From: Stereocaulon alpinum
Lineage: Eukaryota > Ascomycota > Lecanoromycetes > Lecanorales > Stereocaulaceae
Assembly: GCA_018257865.1 (NCBI GenBank)
Contig: JAEUBA010000014.1
Coordinates: 62,001-126,000, forward strand
Direction of reading: 5' to 3'
Length of the DNA: 64,000 nt
Positions 57,419 to 64,000 of the stretch are shown one piece after another. Position numbers and translations under genes: made by a program. The first letter of the stretch is position 1, and each line of letters starts with the position of its first letter. A model generated the notes under the pieces. That model saw only the letters and a list, made by a program, of their open reading frames with translations. It had not been told where the DNA came from and did no database searches.

Positions 57419-59397
57419 CTACGAAGGGCAGTCGAATTCGTAGCGTTGCAACTGTTGATCAAACTTTTGTGGATCAACTGGCGATACTGGTTCTCCACCG
57501 TCCTTTTGGGGCTGAAGGGCGTATATCTGGCTGATCCTTTGCATCTGACCTATGATCCAGTCCTTCTGTCCGTCTCTGAGGTAATCCGTTGCCAAACACG
57601 ACCTCAGGGGCCTGAGTAGATGCCATCCACCGAGTGCAGATGCTGCTCGGCGATGGTCTTCGGAGGCTTTCTGGCCTCCGACATATGGGAACTCGACGCC
57701 GTTTCTGTCGCCCGGTCCGCCGGACATCTTGGTGCCGAGGGCGAAGGGTACACTCCCGCACATTTCATCGGCCATTTCCTGAATGATCATCTTCGCATAC
57801 ATTGCACGCCAGTACCACTGGTGCTCGTAAGCTGTGCCGAGCCAGCTGATGCAGTCAAGGATGACCGTTTGGACCTTGATCCGTGCCGAGCGGTATTGGT
57901 TCCAAATACTTTGGACCCACAAATCAAGGTAGACGTCCATTTTGTCATCATATACAAAAGTCGACTTGGGGACGTCGCCAAATGGATAGTCGAATCTATC
58001 GCTAGGTTTGGCATTCCAATCTTCGGGAAGGGACTGGGGCCATGTCGCGACCAGGAGATCGACAGAAATGGCGTACTCAAGCAAGTCGCTCACCTCCTTC
58101 TCGGATTCTGTGTTCTTTGGTAGAAGGAGGGCGGATTTGGCTGACGACCGTAGATCGGCAACATTGACTGTGGCTGAGGTCAGATGTGCTGCAGCGTTTT
58201 TGGGAGCACTTTTGAAGACGTCCATTAAAGCATCTGGACATCTTTTGAAAGATGTGCCCTCTTCAATGGCGGACTCGACCTGGCATTCCATTAGTGTGAC
58301 AGAAGAGTGCAAGATCTAGCCAGATAGATCTCACCAGTTGGGAACGGACTGAAAAGAGTAAGCCAACGCCCACGTCGGTCTTTACATTGTCTGCGCCTCG
58401 GTGCATCACCAACGCCGCCGCTCCAGCATTGTGCATTTTAGTCATGTTCGGTCTTGAGGCGTCAGCGCTCGCTACGATTTTCTGTTATACATATATGAGT
58501 GAGAATATTGAATGAGCGTTCTCTTGGGTCCCTCGCAATTTGTAACACCCTCAATGAAGGGATATGATAGGAAGACACATATAAGGAAAGGGAGCATGCC
58601 CTAAAGATGAGTGTGATTGGAGAAACGATGGTATGAAGATCCTAGAATGAGCACAAAGTTTAAAATGACTGACCTCGAAGAGCCCAAGCAACAGAACTGC
58701 CATCAACGTCTCATCCTTTTTCGACTCCGTGGGGTTGCGGATGGCAGCATTGACCTTTTGTAGCGCTTTTGAAAACATCTTTTGTGCAAGCTGCCGGTCA
58801 TCTTTTCGTTTCTGTGGGCTTCCAGAGAGGACCAGAGCCACGGACGAGGTGGCCAAGGAGAGTGGCGAGTCCGGAGTGGTCTTTTGGTACAAGGGTAACA
58901 GATGCTCAAGATGACCTTGGACACTACTTGGGTGGCGGGGAAGGAGAACAAAATCCAAGAAGAAGGCACAGATTGCTTGCTGCTCTGGGAAGTCGTTGAA
59001 TATTCGACGAATGCCGTCTTCTGAGCGAGCTTTCTTGATAATGCCAGAAGCTGACCGGCCTCCAGGTCCAGCGGATGCCCCGGAAGTTGATGCAGTCATG
59101 GATGATTCTGGTGATACTGATTGTAGTGGTGATGAGGGCTTTTGCTCATCGTTCTTCTTTTGTTGCTTTCGGCGGACCGATTTGGTTTGATCACGTAGAA
59201 TTAGGTCGAAACGGGGAATGTAGCCAGGACAGGCTCTTTTGGTATTAATGCATTGTGAGCAAGCTGGTGTGGCTTCGTCGCACTGTTGGGCGGCTTGTCA
59301 ATTGATGAATCACTTTGAGGCTGTTCTTTTCGCGTACTTTAATCTTCCGCTTTCTACAGTTCAGGCAGCCAGCACTTGGCTTTCCCTGATAGACCAT
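57419..59397 (-). CDS. Zn2Cys6 binuclear cluster transcription factor
   Basis: Four exons (59397-59338, 59282-58674, 58481-58335, 58279-57419) give 558 residues. The DNA-binding cluster spans residues 11-38: C11-x2-C14-x6-C21-x6-C28-x2-C31-x6-C38, with the basic stretch RKRKIK between C14 and C21, where intron 1 falls. A basic linker (SVRRKQQKK) and a Ser/Pro segment follow. The rest is the mid-homology type region of fungal regulators, with helical blocks such as DEQQ-less FPEQQAICAFFLDFVL, DETLMAVLLLGLFE, and MHNAGAAALVMHRGADN. It acts in the nucleus. No target can be assigned, as no gene cluster is adjacent. The second intron (192 nt) is long and might hold alternative splice sites. Confidence 0.87.
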
Positions 59398-61037
59398 AAC
59401 GATACTCTACGAACTGAGGGGGGTTAGGACGGAGGGACGACAGCAGTATAAGTTACGAAGGGAATGGGAAAGGATGTAAGCACTCTATAGAAATATAAAA
59501 GACAACATAAGGTAAGTATGGGTGATTTATTCGTATATATGCAATCACAGCTTGGCAACGGTAACATCGCTCAGCTTGAGCTGATCGTCAGAAGGGGACG
59601 CTTTTCTGGAACGCTAATGCTCATCGACGGCGTCGCGTGGCACCGGTTGGACGTTCCACTAAGCCACATTACGTTGGTTTTGCGAGCTTTCTAACCGCTC
59701 CAAGTATAGCACACGCGCTACGAGCGGCCGCATCCTAGCTTGGAAGGATCATTGGCATTAGTATCCGTGAATATCACGTCGCCGTGAGAAGCTTCTTTCC
59801 ACATTTGGGTGCAACAGTGGGGAAAGTAGGTTCGATGGATTGAAACAGATCAAACGGAGAATGGGTAAGGCTCTGACAATCGGGGAGTCGCCCGTCATCA
59901 GGAGTAGACTAATTGTGTACGTTTCAAGATTGCTTCATCCACCCACTTCCAAACTCGAATCATTGTTAGGTGCACGTCTGAGGCAGAGAAGAGCCCCTGA
60001 CTCACAACGATGAAGTCCCCACCAAGATCGTCGTAACTGCAGAAAGTAACCCTTTGTTGCAACGCACGTACAGTCAGCTAGTCTATTTGCGACCAAGCAT
60101 GTCCTCCAGTAACAATATTGTCGTCCTCCACATAGCTCTACTTGTCCTATCTTAAGGATACGTCCTCCGTTAAAGCAGGCCTAACATTAGACCGAGCCGT
60201 TTCGGCTGCTTATCTCGAGTCTACCGTCCTACATACGGCGATTCAACCAGAACTTTTGCTGCATGAATTGGTTTTCCAGATAGGCTCTCCAGCGTCACAG
60301 TGGATCTATTCTTGTAGAAGGTACCGTTGGAAAAATATCTCATCCTCGAGGCCTGCGAGTCGGTGAGAATCGTACTCGAAAGACCACGGACTGTCCGCCA
60401 AGACATGAAAGCTGACGACGAGCCAAGGCGCAGGGTAGCCTTTATAAGTTAGCAGTCCGCAGCTGAACAACGCTAGAAGCATCCGACAGTGGACACCACC
60501 TTGTCGCACGCCCTGCAGCCTGCAGCCTGCAGCCTGCAGGCCTGAAAGCCCCTGTTCGCTAACAGTCGACCCAGGATCCCGGCTTTTTCCCCTTGTATAA
60601 AGTTTTCTCCTTGGTGTAAGCACGCTTCGCAGGGCATCTACCCCGCTGGGCTGTGCTTTGATAGAATACTGTATGTCAAGGCAGCAATTTCCGTGCATGA
60701 TAAGTTCGAAGGTCTCGGCTCCGCATGTAAGACGGCCCAAGTGATAATTTAGCTGCACTTCCCGTGTGTAAAGAGTGGAAAAATTGATATACTCTACACA
60801 AAGTCGGCACAATAATCCCTCCATCTCCTGTTCTAAATTAAAGTACGTCGCATCTCCAACGCGTCGTATAACTCATATCTTTCATTGAGCGAGCATCTTC
60901 CATCCCAGCCATTGCTCTTCCCTCGCATACCTTACTCTCTCATACCATTCTCTTCTCTTCTACCAGCTTGATCAACTAGCTCACCCGGCGGCCTTGCACT
61001 CACTGTCTCACTCACAGCCTATTATTTCTTCGCAATC
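59398..61037. other. Intergenic, 1.6 kb divergent promoter region
   Basis: It separates the divergent Zn2Cys6 regulator and RTA1-like genes. It holds a perfect 7-bp repeat (CCTGCAG) in four copies at 60512-60539. A pyrimidine-rich leader (CTCTTCC, TCTCATACC words) runs from 60890 to 61020 before the RTA1-like start. No gene recognised. Confidence 0.5.
60512..60539. repeat. Short tandem repeat, 7-bp unit x4
   Basis: The unit CCTGCAG occurs four times without change, followed by a partial palindromic GGCCTG. Confidence 0.8.
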
Positions 61038-62036
61038 ATGCCTAGAGATCTGAATTGCTTAAATGTCACCCCAGAATGCCCAGTCGAGGGCACCATCTAT
61101 GGTTACTATCCCAGTCTTGGAGCCAACTATTTCTTCTGCGTTCTCTTCGGCATCGCATTTCTTGTCCAATTCGTTCAAGGTATCAAATGGAAAACATGGA
61201 CTTTTATGATTGCAATGACTCTAGGCTGCATTGGGGAATGCATCGGTACGACAGGTCTCGTCCAGAGTACTGAAACATGACTGACAGACGCAGGCTATGT
61301 CGGACGTATCATGCTTCACACAAACCCTTGGGACGGAAACGGCTTTGACATCCAAATCTGTTGTCTGATCATATCCCCAGCCTTTATCGCAGCCGGCATC
61401 TATCTCAATCTCAAACACATTGTCCTGGAAGTCGGCCCTTCATTCTCTCGCATCCGCCCCAAGTACTATACATGGATCTTCATCCTCTGCGATTTCTTGT
61501 CTCTCGTTCTGCAAGGAGCTGGTGGAGGAATCGCCGCCACTGCCATCGCAGGATCTTCCGCTCAATCGACTGGCAACGACCTAATGATGGCCGGTATCGT
61601 TTGGCAAGTCATCACCCTCCTCGTTTTCGGCGTCCTAGTCTCAGACTATGCCTTCCGCACCTCCAAGAACCGCGCCAATCTTACCCCCTCCGCCACCGCA
61701 CTCATGTCGACCCTTCGCTTCAAGCTCCTCATAGCCAGTCTCACTCTAGCGTTTGTGACCGTTTTCACGCGTTGCGTGTTCCGTATCGGCGAGATGGCCC
61801 GAGGCTGGGCGAATCCCATCATGCGGTCCCAAGCCGACTTTATCGCTCTCGACGGCGTCATGATCCTCATCGCTGTTCTTTGCTTGACAATCTTCCACCC
61901 GGGCTACACCTTCCCTGAGATGCAACTGCACGGCAAGACGAGCCCAGTTGGCGAGTTTTCGGCTGCCGAGAAGAGCATGGTCCACGATGAGGAATCTACC
62001 CCTGCCAGTCTTATTAGAGATAATCCGAAGCATTAG
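61038..62036 (+). CDS. RTA1-like seven-helix membrane protein
   Basis: Two exons (61038-61245, 61294-62036) give 316 residues. Seven hydrophobic helices are visible, starting with NYFFCVLFGIAFLVQFVQGI. Family signatures present are YYPSLGAN, ECIGYVGRI (over the intron), ICCLIISPAFIAAGIYLNL, DFLSLVLQGAGGG and FRIGEMARGW. RTA1-like proteins are fungal; yeast Rsb1 exports sphingoid long-chain bases, and Rta1 affects aminocholesterol resistance. The substrate here is unknown. The C-terminal tail is polar, as usual. Start 61038 is the first ATG after a pyrimidine-rich leader. Confidence 0.88.
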
Positions 62037-62747
62037 CCCACCGGCCTTGATGGGGAGGGATGACCAATGGAGTAGGAATATTCTGGCGCCGCTCAGTGAA
62101 TGACAATGTTCAGCAACGACCTAGCGTTTTGGTTTTACACTCCTACAGCTAAGTGGCATGACTTATTCATTGCGCCGCCCTTCTACATATATACTTTATT
62201 CTCCTCACTGGCCAGACTGCAATGCAACCTTTCATGGGCGTTGCCAGGGTACAAGCGTTGCTAGATTATAGAGCTACACTTAGAAACCACCGAACCCTCA
62301 AGTCTCGCTAAATGAGACTGCTCATAGACAGCGGTATCAGACTCTGTGCATAATCTACTAGACTCACACTACACACGTTCCACATTTCAATCACAAGGCG
62401 TCCACTCCACAAATACAACAATACCTTAATTGAGCCTCAGGCTCCCAGCTTTCAAACCTAACTTATTTCCCACCTCATCTCAATCCAAGCCAAACCACCA
62501 CAACAACAACAATACCCCTAGGAACCCCCAAATCTAGACCTCCCCCGCAACCCAACTTCAACTCCAACTCCAACTCCAACCCCAACAGCACCACAACAAC
62601 CACCACCACACCCCCTCACCCCCAACCGCCTCCCATAACCAAACCAAACCAAACAAACCCAATCAAAATCCACCACCACCACCGCCGCATCACCAGCCTT
62701 CCCAGGCGCCATCTCATCTCACCCCATTCATCTCACATCAGCATGAA

Positions 62748-62785
62748 ACACACCACACCACACCACACCACACCACACCACACCA
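62748..62785. repeat. ACACC-type microsatellite
   Basis: A run of CACCACACCA units about 38 bp long lies within the A/C-rich tract. Confidence 0.7.
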
Positions 62786-63027
62786 CCAACCCAGTCGGAC
62801 AGCCCGCACACGAACCACAACTGCATACCGCATAACAGGGCGCAGCCTTGCATCTGCATCTCCCTGCACCTAAATCATGGCATTTCCGTTATACGTAGTG
62901 CTGATGACGAGAAGCGAAGCGAATTTAATAGCGATATTGTTATTGTTGTTATGTTTCGCAGAGTAAGTTACATGGAATGGAATTAGAACTACTGTAGAAC
63001 TTAGGTATGTAGATTTCTTGGCTTAGG

Positions 63028-63052
63028 TAAGGTGAGGTGAGGTGAGGTGAGG
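63028..63052. repeat. GGTGA microsatellite
   Basis: About five tandem copies of a 5-bp GGTGA unit are present; the same word also repeats near 42170. Confidence 0.7.
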
Positions 63053-64000
63053 TCAAGCTCAGCTTATTTCAGCACTCAGGTTATTTCAATTCAGCCCTTA
63101 GTGGAAGAGTAAAAGCGAATGTCAGAAGTAAATGCGAATGCGCTGTTTCTGGAACCGCGTACGTACTGTAGTGGCATTGGCGGTTTGGTAGGTGTTGTAG
63201 TTAGTCTGGTCTAGTCTAGTCTAGTCGGCGGGTGGGATGTACGCGCATACATGCATGTGGCGGGGAGGAGGGGTGATGGTCGTTTAATGGGGAGGGTAGG
63301 TGGGTAGGTAGGTAGGGAAAGTGGGTAAGGTATAGTATGCCGCGTCAGCTGACGAGCGGGATTGGATGGGATGGGATTGGAGGATGAGATGGGGAAGATG
63401 GGCTGTACCGACATATCGGTATAGCCGAGATACAATGGTAGGGTAGATAGGCGAGATTCTTACTCCGAACTCCGTGCGTAGGCGGAGGAAGAGTACGGTG
63501 TTGGGGGGGTGGTTAGTCGGAGTAATTACGTGGATGTTGGATGTTTGGTGTACGGTGGTTGGTGTTTGAGTGGTCCTCTAGTTATAACAACAACAAGGGT
63601 TTGATGGAGTGCAGGAGGTGGAGCTGGGGGGGCTGCGGGCAGGGCTGGATGGGAGGGGGGGATGGAAGGGAGGATGGGTCTGAGCCATGGGGCTGCAGAG
63701 AGTCCATGGAGCTGTAGAGAATATACAATATACAACATACAATATACGGCAACCCGTTCTTCTGAGATGCTGAAACGGCCGCAGAACATACATTCGACAT
63801 TTTTCTGGGCAACGCAATACGTGTATCAGGGAGGAAAATAATGCTTATATTCAACGCGTGAGTTTCAGCAGAGTTACAGTCAGTTTCTGAGATTGTGAGA
63901 TGCGTTGGTTGATGTGATGTGCTGAGTGGTTGGGGTACCTTTGTGTGAGAACTGTGTCGGAAATGAAACATCAATAAGATAGGCTGGGTTTGGGGGCGTT

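Larger units (their letters stand above)
62037..64000. other. Right-end region rich in simple sequence, no gene seen
   Basis: Plus-strand A/C-rich DNA covers about 62420-62800, including CAACTC units near 62547-62580 and ACACC/CACAC units at 62748-62785. GGTGA units occur at 63028-63052, CTAGT units at 63203-63225, GGTAG units near 63298-63315 and ATATACA words at 63720-63748. Long minus-strand frames here are Pro/Ser-rich readings of these repeats. Confidence 0.55.

Noticed and set aside
59741..59753. GGAAGGATCATT, identical to the 3' end of 18S rRNA
   Set aside because: The bases before it do not match the conserved 18S 3' terminus, and no ITS or 5.8S follows. Chance match.
63526..63974. 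Three overlapping Pro/Ser/His-rich minus-strand frames
   Set aside because: They are translations of simple G-rich repeats with no domain or splice support.

Overview
The window is nuclear DNA of a filamentous ascomycete, most likely of the Dothideomycetes (the class is inferred). Almost every gene carries short GT..AG introns of 44-75 nt with CTAAC/CTGAC-like branch sites. The gene families (Zn2Cys6 regulator, RTA1-like protein, PTH11-like rhodopsin-domain protein, Abr1-type multicopper oxidase, DNMT5) are typical of Pezizomycotina. I rebuilt exon structures by hand. All the multi-exon models given as joins have total lengths divisible by three and join conserved motifs in frame; only the tRNA and the pseudogene do not follow this.

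Layout. 0-6 kb: the 3' part of a rhodopsin-domain membrane protein, a decayed subtilisin, and an Abr1-type multicopper oxidase. 6.9-9.8 kb: Prp2-type spliceosomal helicase. 10.25-10.42 kb: a tRNA-Leu(CAA) gene with two intervening sequences. 11.2-25.6 kb: a translation block of ribosomal protein eL19, GCN1 and a DHX29/YLR419W-like DEVH helicase, the last two divergent from a 234-bp promoter. 26-27.3 kb: F-box-like orphan. 27.5-35.9 kb: a 2,699-residue DNMT5 (cytosine-5 methyltransferase, RING finger and SNF2 ATPase in one chain) with a 26-residue tandem repeat at its N-terminus. 36-39.2 kb: gene-poor. 39.2-41.4 kb: 2H phosphoesterase and ribosomal protein eL42. 42.5-50.8 kb: conserved unknown, FucP-type MFS transporter, Ayr1-like reductase, a GT32-like glycosyltransferase with a LamG-like domain, and a stand-alone CinA domain. 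51-53 kb: Dal5-type MFS transporter. 53.6-54.06 kb: two-copy 196-bp direct repeat, then a charged orphan protein. 55.6-59.4 kb: MOSC-domain protein and Zn2Cys6 regulator. 61-62 kb: RTA1-like protein. 62-64 kb: simple-sequence-rich DNA without a visible gene.

Two items stand out. The tRNA-Leu(CAA) gene (minus strand, 10252-10416) keeps its A box, B box, canonical intron and a T-run terminator. Its 5' anticodon stem is split by an extra 51-nt segment that has the 5' splice site, branch site and 3' splice site of this genome's mRNA introns. The DNMT5 gene implies an ATP-dependent maintenance cytosine-methylation system; its repeat-rich N-terminus replaces any chromodomain I could recognise.

How the genes fit together: GCN1 (activation of the eIF2-alpha kinase Gcn2), the DHX29-like helicase (scanning on structured leaders), eL19, eL42 and the tRNA are all translation components, and Prp2 serves splicing. 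The other genes look like independent housekeeping or accessory functions; I see no biosynthetic cluster.
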